Positions 1 to 11,871 of a stretch of 64,000 nt of DNA are shown here, piece after piece. The position numbers were made by a program, and so were the translations under genes. Numbering within the stretch: position 1 is the first letter of the stretch; the number at the start of each line of letters is the position of its first letter. This stretch comes from Parapristionchus giblindavisi (Eukaryota; Nematoda; Chromadorea; Rhabditida; Diplogasteridae). The notes under the pieces are model-generated. The model was not told the DNA's origin and ran no database searches. It was given only the letters and a program-made list of their open reading frames with translations. Where the stretch lies: assembly GCA_943737045.1 (NCBI GenBank), contig CALSFV010000001.1:1950001-2014000 (forward strand), given 5' to 3'.

Positions 1-3000
1 GCCATCTAATGGGAAATCGATCAGGTGTGATGTGGTTGATAATTACACAATCGATCCTGGTTTGCTTATAGAGTACCGAAACCTGTCGACGAGCAAAACA
101 CAAGCTGCCCGTGGACCATTCTTCATCATTCCACAAGCGGTCTTGGTTATGTGCACGTCTTCGTACCTTTTGTGCCATCTAATGGGAAATCGATCAGGCG
201 TGAGGTGGTTGATAATTACACAATCGACCCTGGTTAGCTTATAGAGTACCGAAACCTGTCGACGAGCAAAATATAAGCTGCCCGTGGACCATTCTTCATC
301 ATTCCACAAGCGGTCTTGGTTATGTGCACGTCTTCGTACCTTTTGTGCCATCTAATGGGAAATCGATCAGGCGTGGGGTGGTCGATAATTACACAATCGA
401 CCCTGGTTAGCTTATAGAGTACCGAAACCTGTCGACGAGCAAAATATAAGCTGCCCGTGGACCATTCTTCATCATACCACAAGCGGTCTTGGTTATGTGC
501 ACGTCTTCGTACCTTTTGTGCCATCTAATGGGAAATCGATCAGGCGTGGGGTGGTCGATAATTACACAATCGACCCTGGTTAGCTTATAGAGTACCGAAA
601 CCTGTCGACGAGCAAAATGCAAGCTGCCCGTGGACCATTCTTCATCATACCACAAGCGGTCTTGGTTATGTGCACGTCTTCGTACCGTTTGTGCCATCTA
701 ATGGGAAATCGATCAGGCGTGGGGTGGTCGATAATTACACAATCGATCCTGGTTTGCTTATAGAGTACCGAAACCTGTCGACGAGCAAAACACAAGCTGC
801 CCGTGGACCATTCTTCATCATTCCACAAGCGGTCTTGGTTATGTGCACGTCTTCGTACCTTTTGTGCCATCTAATGGGAAATCGATCAGGCGTGAGGTGG
901 TTGATAATTACACAATCGACCCTGGTTAGCTTATAGAGTACCGAAACCTGTCGACGAGCAAAATATAAGCTGCCCGTGGACCATTCTTCATCATTCCACA
1001 AGCGGTCTTGGTTATGTGCACGTCTTCGTACCTTTTGTGCCATCTAATGGGAAATCGATCAGGCGTGGGGTGGTCGATAATTACACAATCGACCCTGGTT
1101 AGCTTATAGAGTACCGAAACCTGTCGACGAGCAAAATATAAGCTGCCCGTGGACCATTCTTCATCATTCCACAAGCGGTCTTGGTTATGTGCACGACTTC
1201 GTACCTTTTGTGCCATCTAATGGGAAATCGATCAGGTGTGGGGTGGTCGATAATTACACAATCGACCCTGGTTAGCTTATAGAGTACCGAAACCTGTCAA
1301 CGAGCAAAATGCAAGCTGCCCGTGGACCATTCTTCATCATACCACAAGCGGTCTTGGTTATGTGCACGTCTTCGTACCTTTTGTGCCATCTAATGGGAAA
1401 TCGATCAGGCGTGAGGTGGTCGATAATTACACAATCGACCCTGGTTAGCATATAGAGTACCGAAACCTGTCGACGAGCAAAATATAAGCTGCCCGTGGAC
1501 CATTCTTCATCATTCCACAAGCGGTCTTGGTTATGTGCGTCTTGGTTATGTGCACGTCTTCGTACCTTTTGTGCCATCTAATGGGAAATCGATCAGGCGT
1601 GGGGTGGTCGATAATTACACAATCGACCCTGGTTAGCATATAGAGTACCGAAACCTGTCGACGAGCAAAATATAAGCTGCCCGTGGACCATTCTTCATCA
1701 TTCCACAAGCGGTCTTGGTTATGTGCACGTCTTCGTACCTTTTGTGCCATCTAATGGGAAATCGATCAGGCGTGGGGTGGTCGATAATTACACAATCGAC
1801 CCTGGTTAGCATATAGAGTACCGAAACCTGTCGACGAGCAAAATATAAGCTGCCCGTGGACCATTCTTCATCATTCCACAAGCGGTCTTGGTTATGTGCG
1901 TCTTGGTTATGTGCACGTCTTCGTACCTTTTGTGCCATCTAATGGGAAATCGATCAGGCGTGAGGTGGTCGATAATTACACAATCGACCCTGGTTAGCTT
2001 ATAGAGTACCGAAACCTGTCGACGTGCAAAATATAAGCTGCCCGTGGACCATTCTTCATCATTCCACAAGCGGTCTTGGTTATGTGCACGTCTTCGTACC
2101 TTTTGTGCCATCTAATGGGAAATCGATCAGGCGTGAGGTGGTTGATAATTACACAATCGACCCTGGTTAGCTTATAGAGTACCGAAACCTGTCGACGAGC
2201 AAAATATAAGCTGCCCGTGGACCATTCTTCATCATTCCACAAGCGGTCTTGGTTATGTGCACGTCTTCGTACCTTTTGTGCCATCTAATGGGAAATCGAT
2301 CAGGCGTGAGGTGGTCGATAATTACACAATCGACCCTGGTTAGCTTATAGAGTACCGAAACCTGTCGACGTGCAAAATATAAGCTGCCCGTGGACCATTC
2401 TTCATCATTCCACAAGCGGTCTTGGTTATGTGCACGTCTTCGTACCTTTTGTGCCATCTAATGGGAAATCGATCAGGCGTGAGGTGGTTGATAATTACAC
2501 AATCGACCCTGGTTAGCTTATAGAGTACCGAAACCTGTCGACGAGCAAAATATAAGCTGCCCGTGGACCATTCTTCATCATTCCACAAGCGGTCTTGGTT
2601 ATGTGCACGTCTTCGTACCTTTTGTGCCATCTAATGGGAAATCGATCAGGCGTGGGGTGGTCGATAATTACACAATCGACCCTGGTTAGCTTATAGAGTA
2701 CCGAAACCTGTCGACGAGCAAAATATAAGCTGCCCGTGGACCATTCTTCATCATTCCACAAGCGGTCTTGGTTATGTGCACGACTTCGTACCTTTTGTGC
2801 CATCTAATGGGAAATCGATCAGGTGTGGGGTGGTCGATAATTACACAATCGACCCTGGTTAGCTTATAGAGTACCGAAACCTGTCAACGAGCAAAATGCA
2901 AGCTGCCCGTGGACCATTCTTCATCATACCACAAGCGGTCTTGGTTATGTGCACGTCTTCGTACCTTTTGTGCCATCTAATGGGAAATCGATCAGGCGTG

Positions 3001-6000
3001 AGGTGGTCGATAATTACACAATCGACCCTGGTTAGCTTATAGAGTACCGAAACCTGTCGACGTGCAAAATATAAGCTGCCCGTGGACCATTCTTCATCAT
3101 TCCACAAGCTGTCTTGGTTATGTGCACGTCTTCGTACCTTTTGTGCCATCTAATGGGAAATCGATCAGGCGTGAGGTGGTCGATAATTACACAATCGACC
3201 CTGGTTAGCTTATAGAGTACCGAAGCCTGTCGACGTGCAAAATATAAGCTGCCCGTGGACCATTCTTCATCATACCACAAGCGGTCTTGGTTATGTGCAC
3301 GTCTTCGTACCTTTTGTGCCATCTAATGGGAAATCGATCAGGCGTGGGGTGGTCGAAAATTACACAATCGACCCTGGTTAGCTTATAGAGTACCGAAACC
3401 TGTCGACGAGCAAAATGCAAGCTGCCCGTGGACCATTCTTCATCATACCACAAGCGGTCTTGGTTATGTGCACGTCTTCGTACCGTTTGTGCCATCTAAT
3501 GGGAAATCGATCAGGCGTGGGGTGGTCGATAATTACACAATCGATCCTGGTTTGCTTATAGAGTACCGAAACCTGTCGACGAGCAAAATGCAAGCTGCCC
3601 GTGGACCATTCTTCATCATACCACAAGCGGTCTTGGTTATGTGCACGTCTTCGTACCTTTTGTGCCATCTAATGGGAAATCGATCAGGCGTGGGGTGGTC
3701 GATAATTACACAATCGATCCTGGTTTGCTTATAGAGTACCGAAACCTGTCGACGAGCAAAATATAAGCTGCCCGTGGACCATTCTTCATCATTCCACAAG
3801 CGGTCTTGGTTATGTGCACGTCTTCGTACCTTTTGTGCCATCTAATGGGAAATCGATCAGGCGTGGGGTGGTCGATAAATACACAATCGATCCTGGTTTG
3901 CTTATAGAGTACCGAAACCTGTCGACGAGCAATATATAAGCTGCCCGTGGACCATTCTTCATCATTTCACAAGCGGTCTTGGTTATGTGCACGTCTTCGT
4001 ACCTTTTGTGCCATCTAATGGGAAATCGATCAGGCGTGAGGTGGTCGATAATTACACAATCGACCCTGGTTAGCTTATAGAGTACCGAAACCTGTCGACG
4101 TGCAAAATATAAGCTGCCCGTGGACCATTCTTCATCATTCCACAAGCGGTCTTGGTTATGTGCACGTCTTCGTACCGTTTGTGCCATCTAATGGGAAATC
4201 GATCAGGCGTGGGGTGGTCGATAATTACACAATCGACCCTGGTTAGCTTATAGAGTACCGAAACCTGTCGACGAGCAAAATGCAAGCTGCCCGTGGACCA
4301 TTCTTCATCATACCACAAGCGGTCTTGGTTATGTGCACGTCTTCGTACCTTTTGTGCCATCTAATGGGAAATCGATCAGGCGTGAGGTGGTCGATAATTA
4401 CACAATCGACCCTGGTTAGCTTATAGAGTACCGAAACCTGTCGACGTGCAAAATATAAGCTGCCCGTGGACCATTCTTCATCATTCCACAAGCGGTCTTG
4501 GTTATGTGCACGTCTTCGTACCTTTTGTGCCATCTAATGGGAAATCGATCAGGCGTGGGGTGGTCGATAATTACACAATCGATCCTGGTTTGCTTATAGA
4601 GTACCGAAACCTGTCGACGAGCAAAATATAAGCTGCCCGTGGACCATTCTTCATCATTCCACAAGCGGTCTTGGTTATGTGCACGTCTTCGTACCTTTTG
4701 TGCCATCTAATGGGAAATCGATCAGGCGTGGGGTGGTCGATAAATACACAATCGATCCTGGTTTGCTTATAGAGTACCGAAACCTGTCGACGAGCAATAT
4801 ATAAGCTGCCCGTGGACCATTCTTCATCATACCACAAGCGGTCTTGGTTATGTGCACGTCTTCGTACCTTTTGTGCCATCTAATGGGAAATCGATCAGGC
4901 GTGAGGTGGTCGATAATTACACAATCGACCCTGGTTAGCTTATAGAGTACCGAAACCTGTCGACGTGCAAAATATAAGCTGCCCGTGGACCATTCTTCAT
5001 CATTCCACAAGCGGTCTTGGTTATGTGCACGTCTTCGTACCTTTTGTGCCATCTAATGGGAAATCGATCAGGCGTGAGGTGGTCGATAATTACACAATCG
5101 ACCCTGGTTAGCTTATAGAGTACCGAAGCCTGTCGACGTGCAAAATATAAGCTGCCCGTGGACCATTCTTCATCATACCACAAGCGGTCTTGGTTATGTG
5201 CACGTCTTCGTACCTTTTGTGCCATCTAATGGGAAATCGATCAGGCGTGGGGTGGTCGAAAATTACACAATCGACCCTGGTTAGCTTATAGAGTACCGAA
5301 ACCTGTCGACGAGCAAAATGCAAGCTGCCCGTGGACCATTCTTCATCATACCACAAGCGGTCTTGGTTATGTGAACGTCTTCGTACCGTTTGTGCCATCT
5401 AATGGGAAATCGATCAGGCGTGGGGTGGTCGATAATTACACAATCGATCCTGGTTTGCTTATAGAGTACCGAAACCTGTCGACGAGCAATATATAAGCTG
5501 CCCGTGGACCATTATTCATCATTCCACAAGCGGTCTTGGTTATGTGCACGTCTTCGTACCTTTTGTGCCATCTAATGGGAAATCGATCAGGCGTGAGGTG
5601 GTCGATAATTACACAATCGACCCTGGTTAGCTTATAGAGTACCGAAACCTGTCGACGTGCAAAATATAAGCTGCCCGTGGACCATTCTTCATCATACCAC
5701 AAGCGGTCTTGGTTATGTGCACGTCTTCGTACCTTTTGTGCCATCTAATGGGAAATCGATCAGGCGTGGGGTGGTCGATAATTACCCAATCGATCCTGGT
5801 TAGCTTACAGAGTACCGAAACCTGTCGACGAGCAAAATATAAGCTGCCCGTGGACCATTCTTCATCATTCCACAAGCGGTCTTGGTTATGTGCACGTCTT
5901 CGTACCTTTTGTGCCATCTAATGGGAAATCGATCAGGCGTGGGGTGGTCGATAATTACACAATCGACCCTGGTTAGCTTATAGAGTACCGAAACCTGTCG

Positions 6001-7714
6001 ACGAGCAAAATATATGCTGCCCGTGGACCATTCTTCATCATACCACAAGCGGTCTTGGTTATGTGCACGTCTTCGTACCGTTTGTGCCATCTAATGGGAA
6101 ATCGATCAGGCGTGGGGTGGTCGATAATTACACAATCGATCCTGGTTTGCTTATAGAGTACCGAAACCTGTCGACGAGCAAAATGCAAGCTGCCCGTGGA
6201 CCATTCTTCATCATACCACAAGCGGTCTTGGTTATGTGCACGTCTTCGTACCTTTTGTGCCATCTAATGGGAAATCGATCAGGCGTGGGGTGGTCGATAA
6301 TTACACAATCGACCCTGGTTAGCTTATAGAGTACCGAAACCTGTCGACGAGCAAAATGCAAGCTGCCCGTGGACCATTCTTCATCATACCACAAGCGGTC
6401 TTGGTTATGTGCACGTCTTCGTACCTTTTGTGCCATCTAATGGGAAATCGATCAGGCGTGGGGTGGTCGAAAATTACACAATCGACCCTGGTTAGCTTAT
6501 AGAGTACCGAAACCTGTCGACGAGCAAAATGCAAGCTGCCCGTGGACCATTCTTCATCATACCACAAGCGGTCTTGGTTATGTGCACGTCTTCGTACCTT
6601 TTGTGCCATCTAATGGGAAATCGATCAGGCGTGAGGTGGTCGATAATTACACAATCGACCCTGGTTAGCTTATAGAGTACCGAAACCTGTCGACGTGCAA
6701 AATATATGCCCGTGGACCATTCTTCATCATACCACAAGCGGTCTTGGTTATGTGCACGTCTTCGTACCTTTTGTGCCATCTAATGGGAAATCGATCAGGC
6801 GTGGGGTGGTCGATAATTACACAATCGACCCTGGTTAGCATATAGAGTACCGAAACCTGTCGACGAGCAAAATATAAGCTGCCCGTGGACCATTCTTCAT
6901 CATTCCACAAGCGGTCTTGGTTATGTGCACGTCTTCGTACCGTTTGTGCCATCTAATGGGAAATCGATCAGGCGTGGGGTGGTCGATAATTACACAATCG
7001 ACCCTGGTTAGCTTATAGAGTACCGAAACCTGTCGACGTGCAAAATATAAGCTGCCCGTGGACCATTATTCATCATTCCACAAGCGGTCTTGGTTATGTG
7101 CACGTCTTCGTACCTTTTGTGCCATCTAATGGGAAATCGATCAGGCGTGAGGTGGTCGATAATTACACAATCGATCCTGGTTTGCTTATAGAGTACCGAA
7201 ACCTGTCGACGAGCAAAACACAAGCTGCCCGTGGACCATTCTTCATCATTCCACAAGCGGTCTTGGTTATGTGCACGTCTTCGTACCTTTTGTGCCATCT
7301 AATGGGAAATCGATCAGGCGTGAGGTGGTCGATAATTTCACAATCGACCCTGGTTAGCTTATAGAGTACCGAAACCTGTCGACGTGCAAAATATAAGCTG
7401 CCCGTGGACCATTCTTCATCATACCACAAGCGGTCTTGGTTATGTGTACGTCTTCGTACCTTTTGTGCCATCTAATGGGAAATCGATCAGGCGTGGGGTG
7501 GTCGATAATTACACAATCGACCCTGGTTAGCTTATAGAGTACCGAAACCTGTCGACGAGCAAAATGCAAGCTGCCCGTGGACCATTCTTCATCATACCAC
7601 AAGCGGTCTTGGTTATGTGCACGTCTTCGTACCTTTTGTGCCATCTAATGGGAAATCGATCAGGCGTGGGGTGGTCGATAACTACACAATCGACCCTGGT
7701 TTACTTATAGAGTA
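1..7714. repeat. 173-bp tandem satellite array (about 44 units)
   Basis: Head-to-tail units of 173 bp, each containing AATGGGAAATCGATCAGGCG, GTCGATAATTACACAATCGA and CTTATAGAGTACCGAAACCT, fill this stretch from the window edge. Units differ at a few recurring positions (TTAGCTTATAG or TTTGCTTATAG; AAAATATAAG, AAAATGCAAG or AAAACACAAG). Two units carry a 15-bp internal duplication (near 1531 and 1899), giving 188 bp; one unit near 6705 is 3 bp short. Variant patterns recur at multi-unit spacing, for example 3032-3495 matches 4935-5398 at an offset of 1903 bp (11 units), so there is higher-order structure. Reading frames through the array exist only because the unit lacks frequent stops; 173 is not a multiple of three, so they are not genes. 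Confidence 0.97.
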
Positions 7715-8508
7715 GGGGGTTGAGTACAGTTCAGTCATATCCCGTTAGCTCATCCTGGGTCGTTCTTTTGGTGATGTCGACCATTGTCATTTTGAAATTA
7801 GATCCGAGTGCTCTTCCCTGGTGATTGTTCGAGGTGGAGTCTTAGCTTCCGCAGCTGGAGAGTGTAGACATATGCCGTGACGGTCGTACCCTCGGGAAGG
7901 AGTTCCCAGTGCTCGACTCCTCGTACCAGCCACCAGATTCATATCATCACTTTTTAGCGTTGAAAATCGGGTTTGGGGGCAACTGCTGGCTGTTCGTGAT
8001 CACCGATCCACTGTCTCTTTGGCTCTTCGCGACCATAGATCACCCACTTTTCATCACCGGTTATAACGTTAAACAGCCAAACAATCCGGCGACGTAGAGT
8101 GAGAAAACTCTTTGCCATGTCCAGTCGGCGATCCTTGTCCTAGTTGGCTAGGACGTAGGGTAGACATCTTCCCTATTTTCACTTATTTCCGAGAGTGTGA
8201 TGTACCACAGTGCTCTGGCTGACCCCAAGTACCATTGCAATATCACCGGTATCGGGATACGGATCCGCCTCTTCCTTTTAGATCAATCGATCGAGATCCT
8301 CCTCCATAGGGCAACCGAGTTGGTCTTCATATTTAACGACCCACTTTCTCATCGGTGTGGCTGGAAGTCAGGGCGTTTCAAGTCGGAGAGAAAGAGGAAT
8401 AAAATAACGTTGCGAATGTGAATTCCGTCGGGGGCGAAATCGTGGGGTTTTCTCGCCTGGAGGACACTCTGGAACCGAATCGAAAACAATCGCAGGATTT
8501 TCGAGGGT
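7715..8508 (-). mobile_element. Truncated mariner transposon, copy 1, inside the satellite
   Basis: The satellite stops after CTTATAGAGTA and a decayed mariner begins. On the minus strand it encodes the mariner signature ITGDEKW (near 8053-8073) and a helix-turn-helix-like GVSQST-type segment, broken by stops. It lacks the catalytic 3' part seen in the fuller relative at 57549-58799 (about 280 bp missing at the 7715 side) and its 5' terminal inverted repeat is cut off at 8508, where satellite resumes. The two-sided truncation is explained by the tandem duplication described separately. Confidence 0.85.
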
Positions 8509-9647
8509 TATGTGCACGTCTTCGTACCGTTTGTGCCATCTAATGGGAAATCGATCAGGCGTGGGGTGGTCGATAATTACACAATCGATCCTGGTTTGCT
8601 TATAGAGTACCGAAACCTGTCGACGAGCAAAATGCAAGCTGCCCGTGGACCATTCTTCATCATACCACAAGCGGTCTTGGTTATGTGCACGTCTTCGTAC
8701 CTTTTGTGCCATCTAATGGGAAATCGATCAGGCGTGGGGTGGTCGATAATTACACAATCGACCCTGGTTAGCATATAGAGTACCGAAACCTGTCGACGAG
8801 CAAAATATAAGCTGCCCGTGGACCATTCTTCATCATTCCACAAGCGGTCTTGGTTATGTGCACGTCTTCGTACCGTTTGTGCCATCTAATGGGAAATCGA
8901 TCAGGCATGGGGTGGTCGATAATTACACAATCGACCCTGGTTAGCTTATAGAGTACCGAAACCTGTCGACGTGCAAAATATAAGCTGCCCGTGGACCATT
9001 ATTCATCATTCCACAAGCGGTCTTGGTTATGTGCACGTCTTCGTACCTTTTGTGCCATCTAATGGGAAATCGATCAGGCGTGAGGTGGTCGATAATTACA
9101 CAATCGATCCTGGTTTGCTTATAGAGTACCGAAACCTGTCGACGAGCAAAACACAAGCTGCCCGTGGACCATTCTTCATCATTCCACAAGCGGTCTTGGT
9201 TATGTGCACGTCTTCGTACCTTTTGTGCCATCTAATGGGAAATCGATCAGGCGTGAGGTGGTCGATAATTTCACAATCGACCCTGGTTAGCTTATAGAGT
9301 ACCGAAACCTGTCGACGTGCAAAATATAAGCTGCCCGTGGACCATTCTTCATCATACCACAAGCGGTCTTGGTTATGTGTACGTCTTCGTACCTTTTGTG
9401 CCATCTAATGGGAAATCGATCAGGCGTGGGGTGGTCGATAATTACACAATCGACCCTGGTTAGCTTATAGAGTACCGAAACCTGTCGACGAGCAAAATGC
9501 AAGCTGCCCGTGGACCATTCTTCATCATACCACAAGCGGTCTTGGTTATGTGCACGTCTTCGTACCTTTTGTGCCATCTAATGGGAAATCGATCAGGCGT
9601 GGGGTGGTCGATAACTACACAATCGACCCTGGTTTACTTATAGAGTA
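8509..9647. repeat. 173-bp satellite, second block (about 6.6 units)
   Basis: Same unit as the first array, starting mid-unit at TTATGTGCACGTCTTCG directly after the mariner remnant and ending with the same CTTATAGAGTA junction as at 7714, exactly 1933 bp later. Confidence 0.95.
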
Positions 9648-10548
9648 GGGGGTTGAGTACAGTTCAGTCATATCCCGTTAGCTCATCCTGGGTCGTTCTT
9701 TTGGTGATGTCGACCATTGTCATTTTGAAATTAGATCCGAGTGCTCTTCCCTGGTGATTGTTCGAGGTGGAGTCTTAGCTTCCGCAGCTGGAGAGTGTAG
9801 ACATATGCCGTGACGGTCGTACCCTCGGGAAGGAGTTCCCAGTGCTCGACTCCTCGTACCAGCCACCAGATTCATATCATCACTTTTTAGCGTTGAAAAT
9901 CGGGTTTGGGGGCAACTGCTGGCTGTTCGTGATCACCGATCCACTGTCTCTTTGGCTCTTCGCGACCATAGATCACCCACTTTTCATCACCGGTTATAAC
10001 GTTAAACAGCCAAACAATCCGGCGACGTAGAGTGAGAAAACTCTTTGCCATGTCCAGTCGGCGATCCTTGTCCTAGTTGGCTAGGACGTAGGGTAGACAT
10101 CTTCCCTATTTTCACTTATTTCCGAGAGTGTGATGTACCACAGTGCTCTGGCTGACCCCAAGTACCATTGCAATATCACCGGTATCGGGATACGGATCCG
10201 CCTCTTCCTTTTAGATCAATCGATCGAGATCCTCCTCCATAGGGCAACCGAGTTGGTCTTCATATTTAACGACCCACTTTCTCATCGGTGTGGCTGGAAG
10301 TCAGGGCGTTTCAAGTCGGAGAGAAAGAGGAATAAAATAACGTTGCGAATGTGAATTCCGTCGGGGGCGAAATCGTGGGGTTTTCTCGCCTGGAGGACAC
10401 TCTGGAACCGAATCGAAAACAATCGCAGGATTTTCGAGGGTCAGCCCATCTAACATAAACAGCATGGAAGCAAGCAATATCAACAGAGCAAGAACGATGC
10501 GAATGAAGTTGAGACAAAAAAACGAGCGTTAATTATGTCGTCACCTAA
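9648..10548 (-). mobile_element. Truncated mariner transposon, copy 2
   Basis: Identical by eye to copy 1 up to about 10440, then continues into the rest of the mariner 5' end, finishing with the terminal sequence TCACCTAA at 10541-10548, followed by TA. The same terminus closes the element at 57549-58799. The 3' end is lost at the same satellite junction as in copy 1. The reading frame is broken, so it is not a source of active transposase. Confidence 0.87.
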
Positions 10549-10909
10549 TAATTTGGATCACTCCTCTCTTGCCACGCTGTCTCACTGACTTTATTTGTCT
10601 GCTAGAGGGTATGACCAAGGGAAAAAGTCAAATTGACATGCGACTGTTAGATGCTTTGTTTTATTAGTTCTTTCTTTTTTTCTTTGGCCCTATTCAGTAA
10701 TTTTGGAAATTGTGTTCGCATTTTCGAGCCTGTTCAGTATAAAATTAGCGATTTGCATATATCGCTCAGTCGAAGAGATTGAACTGGTGATAAGAGTGCA
10801 GAAACGTGCGATCTTCAAATAGGTATCAATATAACAAGAATATGTGCCTTTTCGCTTTAAAAATTGTTTTGTCATTGTCATAAGTAAAACATTTGTGTAA
10901 AACACTCAC
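10549..10909. other. Gap between mariner end and R1; no gene seen
   Basis: About 360 bp of AT-rich sequence. I looked for the third receptor exon (the ERMYALW segment), which should lie here if R1 were complete, and did not find it. Confidence 0.6.
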
Positions 10910-11391
10910 AGCTATATTTAAGAATAAGAACGTATGGACATTCGTCGAGAAGTCCAGACACGTTGACAATGTCGAAAATGCGAAGGAACATTAGGAAGAT
11001 TTCGTTCCCAAGCGAGCTCATGAATAGTAATCGAAGATTCGCATGCAATATCTGCAAATTCGATCTTCGTCGCTTATAGTTACTGTTTGCGCACATGTGG
11101 TATTAAAACAGCACTATTAACAGCATTTTTCACATTAAGTTTTTGCTCTGTTTATGGTATTGTAAAGCCCCGATTCTTATTATTTTTTTTTAAATCATAC
11201 TTGCTAAAAATGTAATTATGAACCTTTGATTTGTATAGGATCCGTAGATAGACTGATCCAGCCGCACACGTTATCACCAGAAACAATGATTCTATAACTC
11301 TCATTGTTATAATAGCATCCCTGCAGCAAGACGCTTCAAAGTTCCAGTCGGCAGCCCGGATAGCAATGTTTCGGCTCCAATTGGACGATAC
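10910..11391 (-). pseudogene. R1: truncated chemoreceptor gene (exons 1-2 only)
   Basis: Two exons match the first two exons of the neighbouring receptors. Exon 1 (11224-11391) encodes SNWSRNIAIRAADWNFE, the SCCRDAI motif and transmembrane segment 1, ending YLRILYKSK before a GTTCAT donor. Exon 2 (10910-11051, 142 bp as in all paralogues) encodes ILHANLRLLFMSS and transmembrane segment 2, ending at a GTGAGTG donor. The start codon position reads GTA instead of ATG after the upstream AG, and no later exons exist before the mariner and satellite block at 10548. I infer a receptor gene whose 3' eight exons were lost, probably when the repeat block arrived. A remote initiator cannot be excluded, but with only one and a half membrane segments it cannot make a receptor. 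Confidence 0.85.
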
Positions 11392-11871
11392 CTGTTTTTT
11401 TTAATATAGAATGAAGGAAAGTATAAGAAAGTTGTAATATTGTATGACAGCCTCGTCAAAGGTGACACATATGTCGTTCATGCGTGAGCATGTGATAAAA
11501 ATATAAAATATATGTACAAATTAGATGCATACCTGAGTGGAGAGTAAAGAAAGCCTCGCATTCATTTTAATGCTAGACTTTTGAAGAATGCGTCTTGGTC
11601 GAAACTATAAGTTTGATATGAAAAAAACTATGTAGTCTCTTGTTCATGTGATAATAACAATGGAAGTTGTTTGAAGTGGTTGTTTATGCCAAGATTGAAC
11701 TCATTATTTGGTACAATGGCAAGGGCAGGTGATAACAAAGGTCTGGCACGTACACACATCATACTTGCATGAAAATATAAGCAACGAAGAAATACTGTCA
11801 AAACAAGAGCAAACGAAGGAAAGTGTAGGAGATTTTCCATATTTTTCAATTACCAGTGTTGATTTTCATGA

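Larger units (their letters stand above)
6790..10440. repeat. 1933-bp tandem duplication (satellite plus mariner)
   Basis: Positions about 6790-8507 and 8723-10440 match at a constant 1933-bp offset, including the satellite variants, the mariner remnant and the unusual satellite-mariner junction. I noticed one difference (GGCGTGGGG at 6971 against GGCATGGGG at 8904). The near identity implies a recent unequal exchange or an assembly duplication. Confidence 0.85.

Noticed and set aside
1..7714. CRISPR-like regular repeats
   Set aside because: The repeats are directly contiguous 173-bp units with no unique spacers, in a eukaryotic genome.
7909..8421. Plus-strand frames of 62 and 74 codons, repeated at 9842-10354
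   Set aside because: They are antisense shadows of the mariner transposase remnant (the complement reads TGDEKW).
43..9577. Dozens of 88-125 codon frames on both strands in the satellite array
   Set aside because: They repeat with the 173-bp unit, which is not a multiple of three, so each shifts frame and ends in the next unit or two. No start context, splice pattern or codon conservation; an array artefact.
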